From contig NZ_AJLJ01000204.1 in the NCBI RefSeq assembly GCF_000317245.1, forward strand, positions 1 through 40,301: a DNA stretch of 40,301 bases, in the 5' to 3' direction. Positions within the stretch are counted from its first letter, which is position 1, and the number at the start of each line of letters is the position of its first letter. Made by a program: the position numbers and the translations under genes. The notes below the pieces were generated by a model that saw nothing but the letters and a program-made list of their open reading frames with translations, did no database searches and was not told the DNA's origin. This DNA comes from Fischerella muscicola SAG 1427-1 = PCC 73103 (GTDB lineage: Bacteria; Cyanobacteriota; Cyanobacteriia; Cyanobacteriales; Nostocaceae). Shown in pieces: positions 32,943 to 40,301 of the stretch.

Positions 32943-33152
32943 TAAGAGGATGTTTGAAAAGTCGGGTAGTTTGTAAAAAAACTCTCTCAGTGTAAGCTGC
33001 GAATAACAAAAAACACAGTACCGAGAGAGCGACATGATTATGAATTATTGCCAGAAACATCGGAGACTTTTATCTACCTTGCCATGATCCGTATTATGGT
33101 AAGGCGGCTGGCATAAGATTTGACTCTTCAAAACTTTTCAAACAGCCTCTTA
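32943..33152. mobile_element. 210-bp MITE or IS remnant with 20-bp inverted ends
   Basis: Left end TAAGAGGATGTTTGAAAAGT (32943-32962) and right end (33133-33152), whose reverse complement is TAAGAGGCTGTTTGAAAAGT, differ at one position. If the flanking TA/TA pair is the target duplication, the repeats proper begin AGAGG. The interior has a stub of coding sequence (MNYCQKHRRLLS, then stops) that suggests derivation from an autonomous IS. The rest of the gap from 33153 to 33334 holds no gene. Confidence 0.75.
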
Positions 33153-33334
33153 GTGCTGTTCTGTGAAGCGATCATGTATTCATCTCGTACACTCAGATGG
33201 GAGAATAATTCCTTTTGATACTTTTAATATGTTTTATCGCAAAGGTAGTGCAGGATATGATTTGCTTAATAATCGGAAAAAATGGGCAAATCGGGAATAA
33301 TAACTAATAAATATTAAATAATCGCTAATAACTA

Positions 33335-34123
33335 ATGACTAATGACGAACCATTAATAGAACTCAAAGGTGTTTCTAAATCCTTTGGTGACAATAAAGTA
33401 TTAGATAACGTGGATTTGAGCATTTACCGGGGAGAAGCATTAGGAATCATTGGGCCTAGTGGTACTGGTAAGTCCACAATTCTACGTATAATTGCGGGTT
33501 TAATTGCTCCTGATGCTGGACAAATTATTGTGCAAGGTGTGCGTCGAGAAGGATTGATTGAAGATGCAGCCGATCCAGTTGGTATTGGTATGGTGTTTCA
33601 GCAAGCGGCATTATTTGATTCACTGACAGTCGATGAAAATGTTGGGTTTTTTCTCTATCAAAACTCAAAACTGCCGCGATCGCGAGTTCATGCACTAGTT
33701 GAGGAAAAATTAGAGATGGTGGGTTTACCAGGAATAAGCGATCGCTATCCTGCGGAACTCTCTGGAGGGATGAGAAAACGGGTAAGTTTTGCGCGTGCAA
33801 TTATGTCTAACCCAGAAAATACCAAAGAAGGGCCAGAAGTTTTACTATACGATGAACCCACGGCTGGACTCGACCCCATCGCCTCAACAGTAATTGAAGA
33901 TTTAATCCGACAATTGCGATCAACACAAGGAGTTTGTAGCACCTACGCCATTGTCACTCACCAAGAAAGCACCATCCGCAGAACAGCAGATAGGCTAATA
34001 TTTCTCTATCACGGTACAGTACAGTGGCAAGGTGCAGTCAGTGAACTAGACCACACAGCTAATCCTTTAATCAGACAATTTATGAGTGGAAGTATATCTG
34101 GACCAATTCAAGTAGCAGGATGA
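33335..34123 (+). CDS. MlaF-like ABC transporter ATP-binding protein (MCE lipid transport)
   Basis: 262 residues, the ATPase of an MCE-type lipid transporter (MlaF/TGD3 class), which moves phospholipid or glycolipid between membranes. Walker A GPSGTGKST, Q loop FQQAALFDSLTVDENV, signature LSGGMRKRVSFARAI, Walker B VLLYDEPTAGLDP and H loop IVTHQE are all present. The DSLTVDENVGF string and RKR after the signature mark the MlaF subgroup. The MlaD-like gene follows after 171 bases that include a heptamer-like GAGACAAGG repeat. The permease (MlaE/TGD1) must lie elsewhere. MTNDEPLIEL at 33335 is the natural start. Confidence 0.92.
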   Translation: MTNDEPLIELKGVSKSFGDNKVLDNVDLSIYRGEALGIIGPSGTGKSTILRIIAGLIAPDAGQIIVQGVRREGLIEDAADPVGIGMVFQQAALFDSLTVDENVGFFLYQNSKLPRSRVHALVEEKLEMVGLPGISDRYPAELSGGMRKRVSFARAIMSNPENTKEGPEVLLYDEPTAGLDPIASTVIEDLIRQLRSTQGVCSTYAIVTHQESTIRRTADRLIFLYHGTVQWQGAVSELDHTANPLIRQFMSGSISGPIQVAG

Positions 34124-34294
34124 GAAAGTGGAGACATCGAGGACAAGGGAGACAAGGGAGACACGGGGATGCAATTAGGAATCTCTCAGCGTCTCCCACT
34201 CACCGCTTCACCCCGTCTCTTCTCAATGACCAATAACAACCAACAAACCACAACCTAATCTAAAATCTAAAAATCTGAGTGGGAGGATAAAAAA

Positions 34295-35728
34295 ATGCGA
34301 TCGCGCACTTTTCGAGAAGGTTCTGTGGGTTTACTACTCCTCGTTGGGGTGGGTGTGTTTGGAATAATTATCCTCTGGTTAACAAGATTTACGGCTGCTG
34401 CGAGTTCATACAAAGCTTTTGTTGAATTTGCCAATGCTGGTGGAATGCAAAAAGGAGCTGTTGTTCGCTTTCGTGGCGTCAAAGTCGGCAATATTTCTGC
34501 AATCCGACCAAGACCGAACAATGTAGAAGTAGAAATCGAAATTGCCAACCCTAACCTGATTATCCCTCGTGATGTCAAAGTAGAAGCAAATCAATCGGGT
34601 CTGATTAACGAAAGCATTGTTGACATTACACCTAAATCACCATTACCCAGTGGTACGATTGCTAAACCATTAGATCGAGATTGTGATCCGAGTCTCATCG
34701 TTTGTAATGGTTCACGGTTGAAAGGCCAAATTGGCATTAGTTTAGATGAGTTAATTCGTAGCAGTACTGTTTTTGCCAATCTTTATACTCAACCTCAAAT
34801 CTACGATAATCTCAACAATACATTAGTAAATGCTTCCAAAGCAGCTGCTCAAGTTGTTGTTCTGAGCCGCGATCTTTCCAACTTGACAAAAAGTACGCAA
34901 AAACAACTAAGTGGTTTGTCAACTGCTACAAATTCAGTAGCAAATGCAGCTGATAAAATTACCGTTTCTGCTACTAAAACAACTAGTCAATTTAGTACTA
35001 CAGCCAAGGATCTCAGCCTCACAGCAAATCAAGCAAGTCAACTGATAAAAAATCTGGATACGCTACTCACAAGTAATCGTTCTTCACTGGTTGGCACTTT
35101 AAATAATATTACGGCAACTACAACTGAACTCAGAACTACAGTTAGTAGCTTATCACCTACTCTCAATCGCTTGACACAAGGAGAGTTAGTTCAAAATTTA
35201 GAAACACTCTCTGCAAACGCAGCACAAGCCTCAGCTAATTTGCGGGATGCTAGCCAAGCACTTAACAATCCTAATAATATTTTGGTGTTGCAACAAACTC
35301 TAGATTCTGCCAGAGTAACATTTGAAAACGTCGAGAAAATCACTTCTGATTTAGACGAATTGACTGGCGATCCAAATTTTCGAGAAAATGTCAGACAACT
35401 GGTAAATGGTTTAGGAAAATTACTGTCTTCTACTCAACAAATAGAGCAGCAAATTGAAGTTGCATCTACACTTGATGTAGTCAAAACAGCCGTTAAAAAT
35501 CCCAAAGCAACAACATTAACAATAAACAAAAATCAACCAAAAAATAAAGACCAGGCAAAAATTCAGTTTAATCTTCCATCCACAACACTGACGAGTGCAA
35601 GCAAGGAAATTCAACCAACAGCAATTGAGTTTACTACCTCAGAATCTCAAGAAAAGCTATTGCAGAAATTACGTGAATATAGTAGAGATCGGGAATCAGG
35701 CATCGGGGACAAAACAATTAAAAATTGA
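34295..35728 (+). CDS. MlaD-like MCE domain lipid-binding protein
   Basis: 477 residues. An N-terminal membrane anchor (about residues 11-29, GLLLLVGVGVFGIIILWLT) is followed by one MCE domain (about 37-115, AFVEFANAGGMQKGAVVRFR, GVKVGNISAI, VDITPKSPLPSG). A long Ser/Thr/Asn/Ala-rich region with heptad-like repeats (about 150-400) probably forms a helical tube or stalk spanning the periplasm, as in other cyanobacterial and TGD2-like proteins. A pair of cysteines (DCDPSLIVCNGSR) after the MCE domain is typical of this group. A GGGAGGA ribosome-binding site eight bases before the ATG is good. Partner of the ATPase at 33335. Role by family is lipid traffic between inner and outer membranes. Confidence 0.9.
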   Translation: MRSRTFREGSVGLLLLVGVGVFGIIILWLTRFTAAASSYKAFVEFANAGGMQKGAVVRFRGVKVGNISAIRPRPNNVEVEIEIANPNLIIPRDVKVEANQSGLINESIVDITPKSPLPSGTIAKPLDRDCDPSLIVCNGSRLKGQIGISLDELIRSSTVFANLYTQPQIYDNLNNTLVNASKAAAQVVVLSRDLSNLTKSTQKQLSGLSTATNSVANAADKITVSATKTTSQFSTTAKDLSLTANQASQLIKNLDTLLTSNRSSLVGTLNNITATTTELRTTVSSLSPTLNRLTQGELVQNLETLSANAAQASANLRDASQALNNPNNILVLQQTLDSARVTFENVEKITSDLDELTGDPNFRENVRQLVNGLGKLLSSTQQIEQQIEVASTLDVVKTAVKNPKATTLTINKNQPKNKDQAKIQFNLPSTTLTSASKEIQPTAIEFTTSESQEKLLQKLREYSRDRESGIGDKTIKN

Positions 35729-35772
35729 AAAGAGAGACAAGGGAGACAAGAGGGAATTATTTTAAGTCTCTT

Positions 35773-35842
35773 CCCAATGCCCAATGCCCAATGCCCAATG
35801 CCCAATGCCCAATGCCCAATGCCCAATGCCCAATGCCCATTG
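35773..35842. repeat. CCCAATG heptamer array (nine units)
   Basis: Nine perfect CCCAATG units (35773-35835) and a CCCATTG variant, directly between the MlaD-like stop and the 3' end of the DUF3288 gene. A further short cluster of CCCCATG/CCCAATG units lies at 36181-36206 upstream of clpC. Confidence 0.9.
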
Positions 35843-35857
35843 ATTATTGACCATTGA

Positions 35858-36139
35858 CTAATTCCAATCTTGCTCATCTTTTTTAGAGCGACTTTTATAA
35901 ATTCCACCAACGGCGTGAATGGCGCGAGTCTTGTCAAATAGCTCCGCTTCCGTTAGACCCCACTGTTGTAGTATTTTATCCAAGTCGCTTTGAATGTCTC
36001 TTGCACCGGGAAAACCGTGATAACGAATTCGCAATCTCGCTAATTCAGCCAAGTTATAATCTGTCGCCTCACCAGCTAATAAACTTTCCACAATCGAGCG
36101 ATCGCGATTATATAAAGGATGTTGTTGATCTTTGTTCAT
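35858..36139 (-). CDS. DUF3288 family protein
   Basis: 93 residues, small and soluble. KDQQHPLYNRDRSIVESLL at the N-terminus, then LAELARLRIRYHGFPGARDI and a C-terminal DKTRAIHAVGGIYKSR are the conserved blocks of DUF3288, a cyanobacterial family without known function. No membrane segment or metal-binding motif. It is convergent with the MlaD-like gene and divergent from clpC, 223 bases from the clpC start. The heptamer array at 35773-35842 separates it from the MCE gene. Confidence 0.88.
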   Translation of the reverse strand: MNKDQQHPLYNRDRSIVESLLAGEATDYNLAELARLRIRYHGFPGARDIQSDLDKILQQWGLTEAELFDKTRAIHAVGGIYKSRSKKDEQDWN

Positions 36140-36362
36140 AAATATTTAGTTTAGTTGTTAGTCAATGGTCAAGGGTCAATGCCCCATGCCCAATGCCCCA
36201 TGCCCAAACAGACGGCTACCCTACCTAAAATCTTACGGCTCTCCTCACTGCCGTTAAACTTAAAATAAAGATACATTGTCTTTAAGAAAAGTAGACAAAA
36301 GTTCAGGTGAGGGTGAAATTGATTCTACCCGAAGCCCAAGCAGCAAGGGAGCAAAACCCGCT

Positions 36363-38816
36363 ATGTTTGAACATTTCACTTCCGAAGCTATTAAAGTAGT
36401 TATGCTCGCTCAGGAGGAAGCCCGAAGACTAGGTCACAACTTCGTAGGAACTGAACAAATTCTCCTGGGTTTGCTGGGAGAAGGAAATGGGGTTGCTGCC
36501 AAAGTGCTGACTGAATTGGGCGTTACTCTCAAAGAAGCACGTCGCGAAGTCGAAAGAATTATTGGTCGGGGTTCTGGCTACTTACCACCAGAAATTCCTT
36601 TTACCCCGAAAGTAAAAACCTTATTCGAGCAATCTTTTAAAGAAGCTCGTAGTTTAGGACATAACTATATTGGTACTGAACACTTACTATTAGGATTAAC
36701 TGAGGCAGGGGAAGGAGTTGCTGCCAAGGTACTACAAAATTTGGGTGTTGACCTCAACAATATCCGCAGCACAGTTATTCGTATATTAGGTGAAGTTACA
36801 CCCACAACTGTAGGTGCTAGTAGCAGTCCTAGACGAACCCAAAATTTGAGTTTAGAAGAATTTGGTAGAAACCTGACCAAATTAGCACAAGAAGGTAAGC
36901 TCGACCCTGTAGTTGGTCGTGAAAAAGAAATTGAGCGTGCTATCCAGATTCTTGGTCGTCGCACGAAAAACAACCCCGTATTGATCGGTGAACCGGGAGT
37001 TGGTAAAACTGCGATCGCGGAAGGTTTAGCACAACGCATTCACAACCAAGATGTCCCCGATATTTTGCAAGACAAGCAAGTCATCAGTCTTGATATGGGG
37101 TCAGTGGTAGCAGGTACTCGCTTCCGTGGCGATTTTGAAGAACGCCTCAAGAAAATCATGGACGAAATCCGCACTGCGGGTAATATCGTCCTGGTGATCG
37201 ATGAGATTCACACCCTCGTTGGTGCTGGTGGTGTAGAAGGTGGTATGGATGCTGCTAATATCCTCAAACCCGCATTGGCTAGAGGTGAACTCCAGTGCAT
37301 TGGTGCAACTACCCTCGATGAGTATCGTCAGCATATCGAACGCGATGCTGCACTAGAGCGTCGTTTCCAACCAATTATGGTTGGTGAACCTTCCGTAGAA
37401 GATACAATTCAGATTCTCCAAGGCTTGCGTTCAGTTTACGAACAACACCATAGAGTGGAAATTACTGACCAAGCATTGATTGCAGCCGCTAATTTATCTG
37501 ATCGTTATATTAGCGATCGCTTCTTGCCAGATAAAGCCATCGATTTGATTGATGAAGCTGGTAGCCGTGTGCGTCTGCGGAGTTCGATGGTTTCTGCGGA
37601 TCGCGAAATCAAGCGCGAATTGGTTGCTGTTACTAAAATTAAAGACGAAGCCGTCAGAGCGCAAGATTTTGACAAAGCTGGAGAATTGCGCGATCGCGAG
37701 TTGGAACTCGAAGCTCAATTAGCAGAAACACAAACCGACAAATCCGTCAAGTCTCTCGTCGTTGACGAAGAAGATATCGCCCAAATCGTCGCCTCTTGGA
37801 CTGGCGTACCAGTCAACAAACTGACTGAATCTGAGTCTGAGATGTTGCTGCACTTAGAAGATACCCTGCATCAACGCCTCATCGGTCAAGAACAAGCAGT
37901 CACAGCTGTATCCCGTGCGATTCGCCGCGCCCGTGTCGGCTTGAAGAATCCGAATCGACCCATCGCTAGCTTTATCTTCTCTGGTCCTACGGGAGTTGGT
38001 AAGACAGAATTAGCTAAGTCACTGGCGGCTTACTTCTTCGGTTCCGAAGAAGCCATGATTCGTCTGGATATGTCAGAATTCATGGAACGCCACACCGTCT
38101 CCAAACTGATTGGTTCGCCTCCTGGTTTCGTCGGTTACGACGAAGGTGGACAATTGACCGAAGCCGTCCGCCGCAGACCATACACAGTGTTGCTATTCGA
38201 CGAAATCGAAAAAGCGCACCCCGATGTATTCAATATGCTGCTGCAAATGTTGGATGACGGTCATCTCACTGATGCTAAAGGTCGCAAAGTTGACTTCAAG
38301 AACACTCTGATTATCTTGACTTCTAACATTGGTTCACGAGTTATCGAAAAAGGTGGTGGCGGTTTAGGCTTCCAGTTCAATGAAGACGAAGCTGAAGCAA
38401 GTTACAACCGGATTCGTAACTTGGTGAACGAAGAAATGAAGAACTACTTCCGTCCAGAGTTCCTCAACCGTCTTGATGAGATTATTGTCTTCACTCAACT
38501 CAAGAAAGAAGAAGTCAAGCAAATCGCTGAGATTATGCTCAAAGAAGTTGCTGGCCGCTTAACTGAAAAAGGTATCACTTTAGAAGTGAGCGATCGCTTC
38601 AAAGAGCGTGTACTTCAAGAAGGCTACAACCCCAGCTACGGTGCTAGACCGTTACGTCGGGCGATTATGCGCCTCCTAGAAGATTCTCTAGCAGAAGCAT
38701 TATTGTCTGGTCAAATTGCTGATGGTGATACAGCCATTGTCGATGTTGATGATGATGGACAAGTTACAATCAACAAATCAGAAACCAGAGAGTTCATATT
38801 GGCGAACGTAGGCTAA
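36363..38816 (+). CDS. clpC: ClpC, ATP-dependent Clp protease ATP-binding subunit
   Basis: 817 residues, an HSP100 chaperone that unfolds substrates and feeds them to the ClpP/ClpR core. It is essential in several cyanobacteria. Order: Clp-N repeats ([20 protein letters not shown]; second repeat after [13 protein letters not shown]), AAA-1 with Walker A GEPGVGKT (209-216) and Walker B LVIDEIH, a UVR/middle segment ([15 protein letters not shown]), AAA-2 with Walker A GPTGVGKT (541-548) and [12 protein letters not shown], and a C-terminal D2-small domain ([15 protein letters not shown]). The open frame extends to a TTG at 36276, but MFEHFT is the conserved family start. GGGAG lies about 12 bases upstream of this ATG. 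Confidence 0.97.
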   Translation: MFEHFTSEAIKVVMLAQEEARRLGHNFVGTEQILLGLLGEGNGVAAKVLTELGVTLKEARREVERIIGRGSGYLPPEIPFTPKVKTLFEQSFKEARSLGHNYIGTEHLLLGLTEAGEGVAAKVLQNLGVDLNNIRSTVIRILGEVTPTTVGASSSPRRTQNLSLEEFGRNLTKLAQEGKLDPVVGREKEIERAIQILGRRTKNNPVLIGEPGVGKTAIAEGLAQRIHNQDVPDILQDKQVISLDMGSVVAGTRFRGDFEERLKKIMDEIRTAGNIVLVIDEIHTLVGAGGVEGGMDAANILKPALARGELQCIGATTLDEYRQHIERDAALERRFQPIMVGEPSVEDTIQILQGLRSVYEQHHRVEITDQALIAAANLSDRYISDRFLPDKAIDLIDEAGSRVRLRSSMVSADREIKRELVAVTKIKDEAVRAQDFDKAGELRDRELELEAQLAETQTDKSVKSLVVDEEDIAQIVASWTGVPVNKLTESESEMLLHLEDTLHQRLIGQEQAVTAVSRAIRRARVGLKNPNRPIASFIFSGPTGVGKTELAKSLAAYFFGSEEAMIRLDMSEFMERHTVSKLIGSPPGFVGYDEGGQLTEAVRRRPYTVLLFDEIEKAHPDVFNMLLQMLDDGHLTDAKGRKVDFKNTLIILTSNIGSRVIEKGGGGLGFQFNEDEAEASYNRIRNLVNEEMKNYFRPEFLNRLDEIIVFTQLKKEEVKQIAEIMLKEVAGRLTEKGITLEVSDRFKERVLQEGYNPSYGARPLRRAIMRLLEDSLAEALLSGQIADGDTAIVDVDDDGQVTINKSETREFILANVG

Positions 38817-38863
38817 TATTTATACATTCACGTTGTTACGCTAACATTGTTGAAAAAGACTGT

Positions 38864-38888
38864 CGCTCCTATGTAGCCTAAAGGAGCG
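38864..38888 (+). terminator. First hairpin after clpC
   Basis: CGCTCCT pairs with AGGAGCG around an 11-base loop, 48 bases after the clpC stop, followed by GATTTTG. A weaker companion to the stem at 38936. Confidence 0.4.
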
Positions 38889-38935
38889 GATTTTGATCAG
38901 CCTCTGGCAAAATTGGGTGAAATGGTGATTTTAAG

Positions 38936-38966
38936 AACCCCTGGTCATGATACCGGGGGTTTTTTA
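38936..38966 (+). terminator. Main clpC terminator
   Basis: AACCCCTGGT pairs with ACCGGGGGTT (arms near 38936-38945 and 38952-38961) followed by six T residues and an AT-rich tail. It separates clpC from the toxin-antitoxin pair. Confidence 0.75.
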
Positions 38967-39012
38967 TATTATTCTATTTTATGTAGGTATTGCCCACTTA
39001 CCCACAAAAGAC

Positions 39013-39031
39013 TATAATTTAGTGAATTATA
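39013..39031 (+). promoter_or_regulatory. Palindromic operator overlapping the antitoxin promoter
   Basis: TATAATT, five bases, AATTATA: a 7-bp inverted repeat containing a perfect TATAAT, 11 bases before the antitoxin ATG. A -10 embedded in a palindrome is the usual layout of an autoregulated toxin-antitoxin operon. With such a short leader, transcription would begin close to the start codon. Confidence 0.55.
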
Positions 39032-39041
39032 TAGTTGTACT

Positions 39042-39332
39042 ATGATTGAAAATCAAAACTTCCATTTAATCAAAGAAACTGCTAGTGCAGATGATAGAGG
39101 AAGGTTAACCCTGGGTGCTGTTGCCAAAACAAAGAGTTACCGAGTCTTAATTAATGAAGTTGGACAAATTTTGCTAGATCCTGTTGTTAACATTCCAGAA
39201 AGAGAACTTTGGATATGGCAAAATTCTGTTGTTCGTAATTCCCTAGAACTTGGTATTAAACAAGCAATCTCTGGTGAACTTCATGATTTGGGTTCATTTG
39301 CTCAGTATGCAAATTTAGAGATTGAAGAATAG
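39042..39332 (+). CDS. Putative antitoxin with AbrB-like beta motif
   Basis: 96 residues. The N-terminal half (ADDRGRLTLGAVAKTKSYRV, then LINEVGQILLDPVVNIPERE) has the D.RGR.TL ... Y.V..NE.G.I.L.P pattern of swapped-hairpin AbrB/MazE-type DNA-binding domains. The acidic C-terminal half (ISGELHDLGSFAQYANLEIEE) is of the kind that wraps around a toxin. It precedes a RelE-like gene with only seven bases between stop and the preferred toxin start. A palindrome overlaps its promoter. The pairing and layout support a type II antitoxin. The exact family is not certain. Confidence 0.75.
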   Translation: MIENQNFHLIKETASADDRGRLTLGAVAKTKSYRVLINEVGQILLDPVVNIPERELWIWQNSVVRNSLELGIKQAISGELHDLGSFAQYANLEIEE

Positions 39333-39339
39333 GTGTTGG

Positions 39340-39630
39340 GTGAATTTCCGCTTAGTATTTACGACTGAAGCAAAAGAAGCTTTATCTAGGTTGCAAGAAA
39401 CAGACTCTAAAAAGTACCAAACAGTTTTAAAAACACTGGGTTTGATGGAAACAAACCTAAAATATCCTGGTTTAAATACTCACACATATGAATCACTGTC
39501 AGGCCCCAATGGCGAAGAAATTTTTGAAGCTTATGTAGATAATAAAACACCCGGATCTTTCCGAGTGTTTTGGTTTTACGGGCCTGAACAAGGAGTTATA
39601 AGTATTCTTGCAATTACGCCACATCCTTAA
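39340..39630 (+). CDS. RelE/ParE-like toxin
   Basis: 96 residues. The start MNFRLVFTTEAKEALSRLQE (GTG read as Met) matches the opening strand and helix of RelE/ParE-superfamily toxins. NKTPGSFRVFWFYGPEQGVI and SILAITPHP at the C-terminus resemble the beta sheet and tail of ribosome-dependent mRNA interferases. The open frame reaches back to a TTG at 39322 inside the antitoxin gene, but GTG 39340 has a GGTG site before it and gives the typical family start. Partner of the gene at 39042. Whether it cleaves mRNA or targets gyrase cannot be told from this sequence. Confidence 0.78.
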   Translation: MNFRLVFTTEAKEALSRLQETDSKKYQTVLKTLGLMETNLKYPGLNTHTYESLSGPNGEEIFEAYVDNKTPGSFRVFWFYGPEQGVISILAITPHP

Positions 39631-39772
39631 TGAAAATAAATAAATGCGATCGCTTATTTTTCTTATCTCTTGCTTGAATTCTTCCGGTTCGCCCATTTTT
39701 TAATGAGTTAGGAAAAATAGGCAGCCAATAAGTATGGCGAGCGACATCTTCCCAAAAATGTAGAGTAGGTAT

Positions 39773-40301
39773 ATGTTCGGTATTATGCCTACTGAACCAA
39801 GAATTACAAACGAACGAGTTGATGATATACCTGTACTGCTAACACAAATAGAGCAGATGGGTGTAGAAAACCTAATCGATAAGCACTTCCCAACGCATGG
39901 AAATTGGCAAGGTAAAAGCTTGGGAAGTATAGCAGTAATTTGGTTAGCACACATATTATCGCAAGCAGATCATCGTTTAAATCACGTCCAAGCCTGGGTT
40001 TCTAAACGATTAGAAACATTGAAAACATTTTTTGGAGAAGATTTACGTGAACTCGACTTTACGGATGATCGTCTAGAAGCTGTATTACGTTACCTCGAAT
40101 GCGATCGCAACTGGTATTCATTTGAAGATGAACTTGGAGGCAGTTTACTACAAGTGTACGATATCACCCCAGAAAGAGTGCGCCTGGATAGGGGATCTCC
40201 AAATAATAAAATGCCCAGCCGTCGCTTTCGCCCTTCAGGCGAAAGCGCGCTCTACTTTGGGCTTGGCCAAAATATATTTAATACGGCTGGGCATTTTATT
40301 A
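39773..40301 (+). pseudogene. IS4/IS1634-like transposase, interrupted and cut by the window edge
   Basis: From the ATG at 39773 (or 39785, MPTEPRITNERVDDIPVLL) the frame matches the N-terminal part of a cyanobacterial transposase: MGVENLIDKHFPTHGNWQGK, LGSIAVIWLAHILSQADHRL, NHVQAWVSKRL, DFTDDRLEAVLRYL and TPERVRLD. The homologous part stops at 40189, just at the Asp that should begin the catalytic D-T-T motif. From 40190 the frame continues only by chance through an inserted palindromic element. The active-site region is therefore displaced, and a functional transposase is not made from this copy. The downstream half lies outside the window. Confidence 0.8.
40190..40301. mobile_element. Palindromic MITE inserted in the transposase gene (right end off window)
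   Basis: TAATAAAATGCCCAGCCGT (40204-40222) is a perfect 19-bp inverted match to 40283-40301. Inside lies a second stem, CGCTTTCGCC/GGCGAAAGCG (40223-40247, loop CTTCA). The outer sequence AGGGGATCTCCAAA before the left arm suggests the arms extend further, so the right terminus should lie about 14 bases past the window. TA at the left junction (GATA|GGGG) would fit a TA target duplication as made by IS630/Tc1-type elements. Non-autonomous, no coding capacity. Confidence 0.78.

Overview
The window looks like chromosome of a filamentous, heterocyst-type (Nostocales-like) cyanobacterium. GCGATCGC (HIP1) octamers are scattered throughout. Short heptamer repeats (CCCAATG and relatives) sit between genes. 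The gene set is also cyanobacterial: desC-desA acyl-lipid desaturases, an Rcp1-type response regulator, DUF1818 and DUF3288 proteins, and a ClpC of plastid/cyanobacterial type. Species cannot be fixed from sequence alone.

Layout. 1-1600: a partial minus-strand gene, a decayed IS1634-type element with both terminal inverted repeats still visible, and tRNA-Pro(GGG). 1675-2837: a minus-strand operon rpoZ - membrane protein - DUF1818. 2838-4388: a 1.5 kb region without convincing ORFs. It holds three related promoter/hairpin modules that look like tandem small-RNA genes, plus two minus-strand terminators. 4389-5288: phhB and moaE, convergent. 5567-14252: a signalling block of three large sensor kinases (GAF-PAS3-HK-REC, REC-GAF-PAS2-GAF-HK, REC-PAS-HK-REC) and an Rcp1-like regulator. 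14380-16769: an NTF2/SnoaL-like protein, a small exported coiled-coil protein and an iron-sulphur photolyase. 16907-20360: a GspC-like membrane protein and mnmG, both minus strand. 20549-26996: pflA, adhE and an NDP-forming acyl-CoA synthetase/GNAT fusion, which together look like a fermentative acetyl-CoA branch. 27399-29124: a zinc-ribbon membrane protein and proA. 29370-31501: desA and desC on the minus strand. 31586-32818: a methionine gamma-lyase-family PLP enzyme. 32943-33152: a MITE. 33335-35728: an MCE lipid-transport ATPase and MlaD-like protein. 35858-38816: DUF3288 and clpC. 39042-39630: a toxin-antitoxin pair. 39773-end: a transposase gene broken by a palindromic element that runs off the window.

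How the genes may work together. The second kinase has a GAF domain with the Asp-Xaa-Cys-Phe motif and a second Cys 28 residues later, as in DXCF cyanobacteriochromes. It lies next to an Rcp1-type regulator and about 3.5 kb upstream of a light-driven DNA-repair enzyme. A light-sensing phosphorelay is a reasonable but unproven reading. The pflA-adhE-acyl-CoA synthetase run suggests dark or anoxic disposal of acetyl-CoA to ethanol or acetate. The glycyl-radical partner (pflB) is not in the window.

The best candidates for something undescribed are the tandem small-RNA-like modules (about 3090-3750) and the putative photoreceptor kinase with Cys-Tyr in place of Cys-His.
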